Below, piece by piece: positions 24,661-39,557 of a stretch of DNA of 64,000 nucleotides. The notes under the pieces were generated by a model. It had not been told where the DNA came from. It made no database searches and worked only from the letters and a program-made list of their open reading frames with translations. Source of the stretch: Ricordea florida (lineage: Eukaryota > Cnidaria > Anthozoa > Corallimorpharia > Ricordeidae). The DNA lies in assembly GCA_949710005.1 (NCBI GenBank), contig OX453279.1:25844762-25908761 (forward strand). Direction: 5' to 3'. Position 1 is the first letter of the stretch. The number at the start of each line of letters is the position of its first letter. Both the position numbers and the translations under genes were made by a program.

Positions 24661-25279
24661 TTTCGTCGAGTGGATTTTCACTTCCAGGATGTAGAACCGC
24701 TGACAGCTGACACACACAAAGGAAGTCAGGGACCCCCGATGGTTACCACGATGGCCCCGCCAGACCTACCTGCATAAACCGGTCCCTCGCGCGTACTTCC
24801 CTCGTGAGTCGTGAAAGAAGAGGAAACAGATGTAAAGGGACGAATATGTTGTGGTTCAATTTTTTCCTTGGTTCCTCGCGAAGCAAGGTTACTAATCGTG
24901 TCGCTTCCAGTCAGACATTGTGGGTCGCAAGTCCGAGTAAATCGATAGCAAGTATTGTGGGGGTATTTTCTAATGATAACGGTTCTGCGTCGGTGGGGAA
25001 TTGGAACACAAGAAATTTGTAGTGTTTTAGTTAATCGTTAATATAGGTTACAAATATCCGATGATGTAATAAGCGTGTAATCACGTGATCTATTCCTGTA
25101 TATATATGATTGTGATTTTTAGTTCACCTATCAGATGGTAATAAAGCATTCAATGAGATAACAAGTCTCAGTGTTCTGTATGGGAGAACCAGAACCCACA
25201 ATCAACGAGAACTCGACAAAATTGGGATAATCAAACAAGCTGATAAACTAGTTTGTACCACAGTAATGTAAAAGAACGG

Positions 25280-25313
25280 GGTGCTGACGTTTCGAGGTTA
25301 GCTCTTCGTCAGA
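25280..25313 (-). ncRNA. Hammerhead ribozyme motif in a Penelope-type terminal repeat
   Basis: The minus strand reads CTGACGA, then AGAGCTAACCTC, then GAAAC, then GTCAGC. CTGANGA and GAAA are the two conserved hammerhead core strands, with a short GAG/CTC helix between them. Flanking sequence resembles that at 55.9 kb, next to a Penelope-like GIY-YIG frame. Function is inferred from sequence only. Confidence 0.6.
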
Positions 25314-25595
25314 TCGAAGAAGAATCTCAGGGCTATTATATATTGAATGGTGCAGAATATTAAAAGACACTTTTTACCGAGATTGACGAGAATAATTGTT
25401 TTAGTATACACCAATGAAGCAACCTCAAAGACACCGCCGCCGAGGATAACACAACCAGTGAAAAACAATATTTATACAGGGATGCCCAGTTCAGCAAAGC
25501 TTGTTTGAATATGGCCCTGATAAAAAGAAAAAATGACGAAAAAACAACTGACGGATAAAAAGTGGAACATCTAAGTATAGCTTAAGTATCGGGGG

Positions 25596-26493
25596 CTCAA
25601 TTTGGCTTGGATCTAAAGTGTCTTTTTAGGCCTAACCCAAACTTATTTAAATCATGCTGCCTCCTCAGGGCCAAAGGAAGGGTGTTCCAGATCTTGGCTC
25701 CGCTGAACCTAAAGGAGCCCTGTACTTAGTTGTCCTAGCTAGTAGCAGACAGAGCAAATCTTTACTGCGCGTGTTATATGAATGGAAATCGCGCGAGTGG
25801 CTAAATTAATTAAGTAAGTACGCTGGAGCCAGGCCATGAACACTAGCATGCACTTTGGATAGTTCCGGCGGGACTGCAACGTACGCCAGGCGAAAGTGTG
25901 AGATATCTGCGATTGTAAGACTGTGCAGCCTTCTATAAGACCTGGGGCACGCCTGTGCAGCTTATCCAAGTACTCCCGGTCAGCTTTACTGTAGTCGTCC
26001 CGTGCGACAGCGCAGTAGTCGAAAACCAGGAGTGTCATGGCGTTATTTAAACAATTATTCGCCTCAGGCTCAGTGATTATCGGTGAATATCCACCGAGAC
26101 GAAGTCGAGGTGAATATTCACCGATAATCACTGAGCCTGAGGCGAATAATTGTTTTAGTATAAATACAAATACACAGGTGATTATTTCAAAAAAGAAAAG
26201 AAAAAGCGTTTTACAACACGAAAAAAATTTATTTCTTCAAAAGCGCGCGAACGACTGGCAGCCAATTCGTTCGTCGAGCTATCGGCTCTGATAATCCGAG
26301 ATAGCGAACCAATCAGAGCGCGAGATTTTGTATAATCACCTGAGTATTTATACTAAAAAGTGTTAAACATGACTCACGCGGAAGGACCTTGTGCGCTTTA
26401 CGAAGAACGCCAAGCTTTTCCGATATTTTGCGTCCGATGTAATCTATGTTGTCATTCCACGAGAGGCATGGATTCAGCACAACCCCAAGATAC
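25596..26493 (-). pseudogene. LINE reverse transcriptase C-terminus, interrupted
   Basis: Minus-strand pieces of a non-LTR retrotransposon pol. 26493-26360 gives YLGVVLNPCLSWNDNIDYI and GRKISEKLGVLRKAHKVLP. After a 310-bp foldback insertion, 26040-25740 gives NAMTLLVFDYCAVARDDYSK and EYLDKLHRRAPGLIEGC. A frameshift near 25735 is followed by FSGAKIWNTLPLALRR to a stop near 25597. This order is the usual end of RT in L2/CR1/RTE-like LINEs; the clade is not determined. No 5' part is present. Confidence 0.82.
26050..26358. mobile_element. Foldback element inside the LINE fragment
   Basis: The left half is a hairpin (ATTCGCCTCAGGCTCAGTG against its complement, with an AGACGAAGTCGAGG loop) and the right half a unique AT-rich tail ending in TATACTAAAA. 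A TTAAACA-like direct repeat at the borders is consistent with an insertion into the LINE. A relative lies at 44171-44446. Confidence 0.78.
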
Positions 26494-26496
26494 TTA

Positions 26497-26650
26497 GGGA
26501 CGGACCATTAGAAAAGTGATTGGGGGGGGGGGGGGGGCGGTGGGTAATTTTCAGCTTGCACGAATTTTTTTTTTTTTTCGCTCTGGCTGCTTGTGCAGGA
26601 ATTTTTTTTTACTACGTGTGAAAAAGTCACAATTGGAGCGTAATATTTTC
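26497..26650. mobile_element. Partial copy of the 7.1-kb inverted-repeat element
   Basis: Starts with GGGACGGACCATTAGAAAAG, then a G run, GGTAATTTTCAGCTTGCACG and T runs, as in the reversed right half of the element at 7123-7416. The second terminal repeat is missing. It abuts the LINE fragment and the copia fragment. Confidence 0.75.
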
Positions 26651-26654
26651 TAAA

Positions 26655-27474
26655 AAGATGGTGAGTCCGTGCAAGAACACGTAAAGGCCATGACCGAGAT
26701 TTTCGACGGGTTGTCGGTGATTGGAGACCCAATTGCAGAAGAGGATCGTGTAGTGCATTTGCTAGCCAGTCTGCCAGTCTCGTACAATATGCTGATCACT
26801 GCTCATGAGGCGAGGCAAAGTTGAAGCGGTTGTTGCACGAAGAGGGAAAATTGAAGGAACGGGCAGGTGTTGGTGTAAGCAGGGAGAGAGCAATGGCAGG
26901 GAAACAGCGACCCAGAGCGAAGGGACCAAGGTGATACATCTGTGGAAAGTTCGGCCATATCAGGCGGAATTGTAGCGAATGGGTCTGGACCAAGTCCAAT
27001 TCGAGGCAGAAGGAGACCAGAAACAAGCTGAAGGCAAACAGAGCTGAGGTGAGGCGGAGAGACAGCAACAGTTCAGACAGTGACTGTTTTGGGTTAATGG
27101 TGGACCACATGATGTAAGCGAGTTCTAGTAGCCGAATGAATGATTGGATTGTGGACTCAGGAGCAACCTGTCAAAAGTGCAATGATGATAAGCTGTTTGT
27201 TGAATTCCGTCGCCTGAAAGATCCCCTGGAAGTCATGTTTGGAGACGGATGCACAGTGGAAGCGACAAGGCAAGGAACTGTTGTGTTGGCGATGGCATTG
27301 ACTAGTTGTAAAACAAATAGATGCAAATTGCACAATGTTCTGTATGTGCGTAATCGGAGGGTCAAAGGCAGTGGAGGCTGGAAAGGCGGTTGACTTCGGT
27401 GAGACTGGTTTTCAAATTATGCATGCAGACCGGAAACCGATTGCTGTTGCCAGAAGAGTAGGAAATTGGCACTA
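26655..27474 (+). pseudogene. Ty1/copia gag-protease fragment
   Basis: The plus strand encodes pieces of a copia polyprotein. Gag-like AMTEIFDGLSVIGDPIAEED and VHLLASLPVSYNML come first, then a CCHC zinc knuckle (YICGKFGHIRRNC), then the protease motif WIVDSGATC from about 27140, then AGKAVDFGETG and DRKPIAVARRVGN. The knuckle's first Cys codon is replaced by TGA, and the frame shifts near 27390. No integrase or reverse transcriptase follows and no LTR was recognised. Dead fragment. Confidence 0.82.
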
Positions 27475-27495
27475 CAGTGGAACCCCGCCTTACGG

Positions 27496-28557
27496 AGGCT
27501 AGCTATTTCAACAGTTAGGATCGCAGTTAGGATCCCACAGTTAGGATCCCGCCTTCGGATCCCTAAAGAAATTTGAAAAAAGAAATGCTCTCCCTTGTTT
27601 TCCACCACCCACCCCAGTAGCAGTGGATTCTCTAACAGTTTCACAAGTGGAGGTCTCCTGCCAAACAGTGGCAGCTCCACAACAAGCACAGCAATACCAG
27701 CTGCCTATCCTCACTTTCCTCCCCATGTCTATCAAAGTCACCAGAAGATGCCCTTGGCACAACAGCAACCCATTTGTAATTGTCCCAATTAACAATAGGA
27801 TAAAGAAATGTGCAGGATGCCCATGAGTTTTTGGACGCCAGTGGTCCTACCTTTACTGGTTTGGTTGTTCCCCATTGTGAAAAGGACTTCTACCTAGACA
27901 AAACTGGGCATCGGATGGTGGGAAGAGAAACCAACAGATGTTACCACTGCGAAAATGGATGTCTATTAAATAGGCATCCATACTTCAGCGCCGCTCTGAT
28001 GCGACTCGAACCAGGACTGCAGTTGAATTCCTTTCAACTAAAGATCATTTGCAGCGTGCTCTGCATGTACAGTTCCAGTGACAGTTATCAAACGAGTAAT
28101 TGTTTTTTTTTTCAACAAATGAAATAGTGCATGCAAATTTATTAAAGCGGTAAGAACAAATCAATGCCTAATATAAGTTTTAGAAATACCTCAGGAATAA
28201 AAATGCATTATGTGAGTTTTAATTTTGGTCTCGATCTTGGAGAATTGGACAGTCTATTGACAGTTTTTTTTAAATTCTTGTATTGCGCGGGACATGTGCC
28301 CAGGTTTAAACCATCTGTTTCCAAATCGTTCCATATTGCGACTGCGTGAGAAATTTTCTTTTTAATTAAGGTCTACCTGGAAAACATTAGGAAAATTGAA
28401 GAAAATTTTTAGGGATCCAAAGGGGGGATCCTAACTGCAGGATCCTAACTGCGATCCTAACTGTACTAATAGTTTATCCCGACAATTTTTAGGGATCCAA
28501 AGGGGGGATCCTAACTGCAGGATCCTAACTGCGATCCTAACTGTACTAATAGTTTAT
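27496..28557. mobile_element. 1.06-kb element with inverted (AGTTAGGATCC)n ends
   Basis: The left end (27511-27567) has three tandem AGTTAGGATC units; the right end has the same array reversed (GGATCCTAACTG), duplicated as an 80-bp tandem pair (about 28401-28560). The whole is flanked by a 13-bp direct repeat CCCCGCCTTACGG (27483-27495, 28558-28570), so it is inserted in the CAGTGGAACCCCG-type remnant. It carries a degraded Cys/His-rich frame. Confidence 0.7.
27700..28090 (+). pseudogene. Cys/His-rich frame inside the 1.06-kb element
   Basis: One frame reads IVPINNRIKKCAGCP and ends; after a shift near 27820 another frame gives SGPTFTGLVVPHCEKDFY and GRETNRCYHCENGCLLNRHP. CAGC and CYHC look like the two halves of one zinc-binding site. 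I do not recognise a named family with certainty. The break and the terminal arrays indicate a decayed transposon-borne gene. Upstream residues are Gln/Ala rich. Confidence 0.5.
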
Positions 28558-29979
28558 CCCCGCCTTACGGTCACCTCGTTAATACGGTCACCTCGTTATT
28601 ACGGCCACTTTTTTTTGGCTCGGCAAAACGGTCATACATTTTCTTATAAAAAAACCCCCGTTAATACGGCCAACGGCCAATTTCCCAATGTCCCAACTCA
28701 TATATTTCTTTATAATTTAACCCCGTTAATACGGCCACTTGAGAAAATCAAGACGCATGTGATGTGTCAACTTCACTGATCTCTGTCATTTACTTAATCT
28801 TAACGTTCACACCCGGTACCCTGACAGCAACATCCGCTTATCAGCTAAATTAAAAGTGTAGTTGTATTCAAAGTCTTCCGGTTAGAAAAATTACAAAGTA
28901 TTTATTCAAGTTCTTGTGCGTGTCAAAAAGCAGAACAACATCCTGGCAAAGTGTTTTCATTTCTTGCTTTTTTTCTTGCAGCTTGACTCTTGTTCTGTGG
29001 TTCTTTTGCGAATTTGTCTTACCGAAAGATTGTTTTCAATGTCCAGAAGGTTTTTCAGCAGCTTAATGAGATTTTGTGGTCCCGCAAATCTGTAAAGACA
29101 AGGGACTTCCATGCCGTATCCACCACCTCGATTAACAGCTTTCCCAACAATTTTAACTTCTGCTGTGCACCCTTTCTTTGTTAGAAAATGGCATCGACGT
29201 TATGGTCATCTGGGGCTGCGAAATCTGCAAAAGTTAGCTAGGGAGGAGCTGGAGGATGGTTTTCATTACAATTGAGCACAAGGTATTAACTTCTGCAAGC
29301 CATACTTGGAGGGAAAGCATCAGAGAGCAAACTTTCCGACCCATGGAGAGAAGAGGTCACAGGAAAAAAATGTCATGGCCCTCCCACTTCCTGGAATGGC
29401 GTAATGCATGCCCCTTCAAAAATACCCAAACAAAAACATCTGACCCTCCCCCTCCCACTACCCCCACCTATCCAAGACAAAAATAACCGGAAGTAAAAAT
29501 AACAAACTGGAACTGTCACTCATCTGCGCACAACGTAGTTAATTGCGTGGTGTGTAATTGTACGGTGAAAACTTGAAAATGGGCAAGGATGTACGAGGAA
29601 CAGAAAGAGGGAAATTTGCTTGCGGTGAATGTGAGGATTTCATGAGGTCAGATGGAGCAGCTTGTATACAAAATAGAAGCGACATAGAGTAATTTTTCCT
29701 TGCCAAAAAAAACTGAGACCCTCCCCCGGTTGAGAATAAAACAGGTTTGGCCCTCCCCAATTTGTAAAAAAATTACTAAGGACCCTCCCCTCTGAGGCCC
29801 CGGCCCACCCACCCCCAATAAAAAACGTACGTTCTTTAACTGGTTTTATGGCTTTTTCTAATAACATGGGGCAGGAGCCCATCAAGCATTGGGGTACATA
29901 TATAATGAGGCAACTTTACATTTAAGTATTTGATGGTTAGGTAATAGGCAGTTCCCAATGGAGCATTATACAATGTATG

Positions 29980-30300
29980 GTTCCGAGGGAAACAGTTAGT
30001 TTTGTTTCCCGAGAGTCCTGATGTTTCCCGAGACGAAGTCGAGGGAAACATCAGGACTCGAGGGAAAACGAAGCTAACTAGTTTCCCGAGGGACCATACA
30101 TTAAGTGCTTTGTTATATATTTAGACTTTCCCTTAGCAAAAACAAGCAAACAAAGACGGTACAACTGGCGCGCGGTCAACAACTGCGCAATTGTTTCCCG
30201 ATCGGGATACATTTAAATTTGTTCAAGGGCACGTGACCAAGAATCAACCAATCACAGTGCTCGTTTTGATGAATGAAAGTCTAGGTATATAACAATACAG
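29980..30300. mobile_element. Foldback element, uninterrupted copy
   Basis: The hairpin arm GTCCTGATGTTTCCCGAG and its complement flank an ACGAAGTCGAGG loop. Then come TGTTATATATTTAGACTTTC, GACGGTACAACTGGC and GTCTAGGTATATAACAAT. The same sequence in reverse orientation lies at 40452-41885, where it is split by a 1.1-kb insertion. Confidence 0.85.
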
Positions 30301-30810
30301 TTTGTTGCAGTTTCAACACTATTCAACGCCTAATTACGAATCATTGTGAACAGTGTTGTTGCCAATGTACTGTCTGTCACTTATGCGTATTGTGATCAGG
30401 CTGCTCCTAATTAGACACTAATTCTGTTTACGTCATACTGTAGTTTACAGTAAGGAAATGTTCAATGTACAAAATGTTTAGAGTGTAACTGGCCAAATAC
30501 TTCAATTAACTCAAAATCCTTATTTTTCTATCTGACTGAATCTTAGTCCCTACCATCCCCCTACGTACTTTAGTATTCCTCCCTCTGACGGAAAACAGCA
30601 ACTTACCTGAATATTGTACGTAGATATGCGATTTGTTCATTGAAGGGAATGTTTACAATATTTCATTTAATCAAAGGAATCAATGCGAATCGTTCATTAC
30701 ATGAATGAGCTGGCTCTGAGAGCCCTTCTGTTATTACTACTCGCGCTCGCAAAAACAACTGACGCAGTGCTCGCACGCTCGTCCCGGGAAGCTCGCAGAT
30801 GCCCGCAAAG

Positions 30811-30879
30811 CAACCTCGTTCCCAGGGTCTCTCTCTCCTCTGGGGGGGCGGGGAGAGAGAGACCCTGGGAACGAGGTTG
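30811..30879. mobile_element. 69-bp palindromic MITE with 9-bp duplication
   Basis: The arms (CAACCTCGTTCCCAGGGTCT and onward) are nearly perfect inverted copies around a G-rich loop. Exact 9-bp direct repeats CCCGCAAAG flank it (30802-30810, 30880-30888). Nine-base duplications are typical of Mutator-type transposition. Open frames across it are artefacts. Confidence 0.85.
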
Positions 30880-31082
30880 CCCGCAAAGACCATTCATCAC
30901 GTTGTACTGGTTTCGTGACCTTGGGCTGCCTGTGCCCGTAACCGAATTTTGGGGTAGACTGAATATGTGAAATCGAGGTATGTGCCGTACCCCCCTTGTT
31001 ATGCAATGACGTGGCACATGTGACGCGCCCAATACGATAACGAGCTTCCTTCTCCGACAGAAACGACGTGGTCAGAATTTAG

Positions 31083-36476
<5,394 letters not shown>

Positions 36477-36583
36477 TTCACTTGCAGTACCGAAGAACCA
36501 CGAGTTAACTTTCTTCCATTGCCAGCAAAACTTTGCAACTCTGTCATAGCTCACAATCAATTACAGGTGATTCAGTTTTAACC

Positions 36584-36767
36584 CTTCAAGTCCCAAAAGC
36601 ATCCTATCTTTGTTGATATCAGTGCAAATTAGTGAGTACAGGAAACAAGATGACTCACTTATTACTTACTGCAGTGAACTGTCTTGATATCCAATCTTGT
36701 ATCTAGATGAGGTGTGTGAGTACAACTTAGGGAAGTTGGTATCATGTTTATGTTAGGGCTTGAAGGG
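36584..36767. mobile_element. 184-bp TTAA-flanked MITE
   Basis: Ends CCCTTCAAGTCCC and GGGCTTGAAGGG, flanked by TTAA on both sides (36580-36583, 36768-36771). piggyBac-like, but a different family from the 94-bp elements. It lies about 100 bp after the stop of ARF terminal exon B, so in its 3' UTR. Confidence 0.85.
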
Positions 36768-38179
36768 TTAAATTGCTGGGCTGTAATATGTTGTGGTCTG
36801 ACAAATGTTGCTCACTTTTTTGGATGATATCAAGAACATAGTGTGCTCTATTTTTTCTTTTTCTTTCTCTTTTCAACATTTATAGTTCCCTACAATATTA
36901 TATTTTTACAAGGTTCCTCTTAACCCTTGTAAATGTTTTGAGAATAACTTATTCTCTTGCTGCTAATTATTTTGAGATGCCATTGGCAGGAGTCAGAAAG
37001 TTGTATGTGGGTGACCTGTGGCACTTGTGTGAAGTTCATGGCAAACATTACTTGTCTATACAGGAATTCCTTTCACTGAAGAATGAAGCATATCACATGT
37101 CATTTCAGCAATGTTTTAAACAAGTTGCTGTTAAAATCTTAATCTTCATACTCCCACAAGCCCTACCATAATCAGCATTCATCTTCCATTGTTAAATTTG
37201 TTACTTTTAACGTTGAAAAAGCTTAGTTTTGTTGGATTTGTTTGATGTAGTAATGTTGAAAGCAGCCCTTGTACAGTTTTGAGCAAAACCTACAGACCAG
37301 CTGTTGGGTGAATGGGCAATTTGATTGGGTGGCTACTGAAGGGCAGTCTGTCTGACAAGTAAACAGCTGATGCAAGATTTCAGGAGAAAAAGCACGGCAC
37401 TTTAAAAGTTACAAAATTCAATAAATGTTTGTGTATATTGGAAAGTGGTATGCTAGTTTGTTCCTGCTAAAACAATTTGACCACTGGCCCTCATTTTATA
37501 CAAGTTAAATAGTTGACTTGAATTGGTAGTCTAGTAATATTAATAATTTTGTTAAATAGACTGCCCAGTTAGAAGTTAACCTAAAGGCCTGTTTGTAATG
37601 TTGAGATGTCATTTGCAATGTAAAATGAATAAAAATAGCAAAATAATCAAGAAAGTTTTGTTTTTGAGGAATGGGTCAGCATCATGTATTAAAAACAAAG
37701 GTGTTTATGTATTATTTTATAGATAGGACCCTGCGCATGCTCTGATTGGTCAAAAACCCATATTTTATCAGAGTATAAAACATAGAAAAAATGCTTTGTA
37801 TTGTTTTTCGCCACATCACCTCTAATTTTGTCAGAGATGGTGAACAACATTTTCTTTGAAGAATTTCATGGAGTTCTCCAAGAAGCAGCAGAAAGTTTGA
37901 AAGCCCGAGATTAATACAACAAAGTGAAAACAGTCAAGAAGTAGCTATTAAATGGCTTCTTTTTGTCGATCTATGTGCTTTGTTGTTTCTACTTGTGGCG
38001 TGTAATATCTGTATCATAATAATGAAGCCAAAGCCATGTATTACATTGATAAAACACTCTAGACATTTGAGAAAACTAGAGAAATGAAGAAAACACTTGC
38101 CTACAGCGCGTGTTTTCTACATTTCAATACATGGGTTAGGCTTCTTTATTAGTCGGGCAACCGACTATAGGTTTACCCT

Positions 38180-38677
38180 TTGGTTTACCCTCGAGTTTCA
38201 TCGCAAATCGCAGTCACGTGCAATGGGGAATACCGCAGACACATAATACGGGCGCAAACTTCTTTCTACATGTCGAAGTCGATGGCGAATATGTTGAAAA
38301 CAAATGGTGTCATCTTTTCTACGCTCAAACATACAGACCCACAAACCGTTCGCGGTAGACCCACTCTAAAAGATGGCGTGTGTAATGAGCGTATATTTCG
38401 AAACGGGTCGTCCCGCGAACTGAAAATAGCAAAAGAATCAAATGATTTAGCGAATGTCTCACTGGAATCAAACCAGAAATCAAACGAGTTACCAGTGAAC
38501 AGAAAATGTGGACAGAGTGACAGAAGAGCATTTGCTGATAAAGACAAGGTGCCTCGCGATGAAACTCGAGGAAACGACAACAAAGATGCCACGTTGGAAA
38601 CCAGGACCTTGGTACCCTTAGCATTTCAGTCCTGCAGTCCCGCAGTGGGAAATAAAAGAAATTTTAGAAGGGTATAG
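38180..38677 (+). CDS. Hypothetical polar protein, uncertain
   Basis: An open frame of 165 codons; the first ATG (about 38270) gives MSKSMANMLKTNG and about 136 residues. The product is polar and charged (Lys, Arg, Asn, Ser), with no motif or membrane segment that I recognise. It ends in NKRNFRRV directly at the start of a 51-bp tandem repeat. A GT after AGAAGG near 38672 could be a donor, but its phase does not fit the homeobox exon at 42793. Codon composition is plausible for coding, but it may be chance. The sequence before it is AT-rich and repeat-like. Confidence 0.3.
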   Translation: MVYPRVSSQIAVTCNGEYRRHIIRAQTSFYMSKSMANMLKTNGVIFSTLKHTDPQTVRGRPTLKDGVCNERIFRNGSSRELKIAKESNDLANVSLESNQKSNELPVNRKCGQSDRRAFADKDKVPRDETRGNDNKDATLETRTLVPLAFQSCSPAVGNKRNFRRV

Positions 38678-38681
38678 ACCT

Positions 38682-38835
38682 CGGCACATGGATTATAGAA
38701 CGAGGTATGCTCATGTGTATCGTGCTTATTTTCGGCACATGGATTATAGAACGAGGAATATTCATGTGTATTGTGCTTGTTTTCGGCACATGGATTATAG
38801 AACGAGGAATAATCGTGTATTGTGCTTGTTTTGTT
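38682..38835. repeat. 51-bp tandem repeat, 3 copies
   Basis: Three units starting TCGGCACATGGATTATAGAA, nearly identical, the third with a 3-base deletion. It begins at the stop codon of the frame to the left. Confidence 0.92.
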
Positions 38836-39077
38836 TTGTTTCCATATGCAAATATTTATTGACTGCGGGACTGCGGGAGTAGAACTTTAATGTCACGCAA
38901 TCGTGGCCGGGTATTCTGAAGTTTAGCCGCACGTCTACCTCTTGTACGACTTACGATCTTAGATCGTCTTGTTTGTTAATTAACGGACACCCTGGTTTCC
39001 ATTGACTTTGGACAAAAAAGAAATGATGGGACCCAAACAAGTTTTGGGTTCAATAGTTAATGCGTGGTGCTAAATAG

Positions 39078-39256
39078 TCAACTTTCATAAATGGAGGCTG
39101 GTTTATTTTCGTTTTGTATATATGTTAATTAGAACCACTGGCCCCATTTTGGAACAAAAATTCTATTGAATTTTGTACATCCTAGCAAGGCCAGTTAGGC
39201 TCATTACCATGAAAATAAAAGAATAATAAATTAACTGCCATTTATGAAAGTGGTCT
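39078..39256. mobile_element. TA-flanked MITE
   Basis: Inverted ends ACTTTCATAAATGG and CCATTTATGAAAGT with further imperfect pairing inward, and TA at both borders, which suggests a Tc1/mariner-type MITE. Just downstream of the Kelch gene's stop codon. Confidence 0.7.
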
Positions 39257-39557
39257 ATAGCAGGGGAGCCCTTGCATTAGTCTACAGTTCAGTAAGTTAT
39301 ATACAAAACCAATTGTTCCTCCTCCCTGCAAAAAAAAAATGTAAAGTGCACACTCTATTTCCTCAATTTGTGTTTATTATTTGTAAGAGCCAATCTTTCT
39401 AGCAAGTGTTTAAAAAAGCAAAATAATTACAGTGTAATATTGTTTAAATAGTAGAGATGCTTACTTGAAGTCTTGTTTACTTCCATGACTGAAAAGAAAG
39501 CACCAGGCCACATTTCCTTTCTTTTATTCTGAAAATCTATCTAAACAAAAAACTGAC

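Larger units (their letters stand above)
27475..28760. mobile_element. CAGTGGAACCCCG-type DNA transposon remnant
   Basis: Begins with CAGTGGAACCCCGCC at 27475. To the right of the inserted element (27496-28557) it continues with repeated CGTTAATACGGCCAC and CACCTCGTTAATACGG motifs. Such ends resemble pogo/Tigger-type Tc1-mariner elements, but no transposase is present and the right end is not defined. Confidence 0.55.

Noticed and set aside
30663-31032. Frames reading PRVSLSP and RERPWERGC on both strands
   Set aside because: They come from the 69-bp palindromic MITE.
36938-37171. 77-codon plus-strand frame
   Set aside because: Within the ARF 3' UTR region, no conserved motif.
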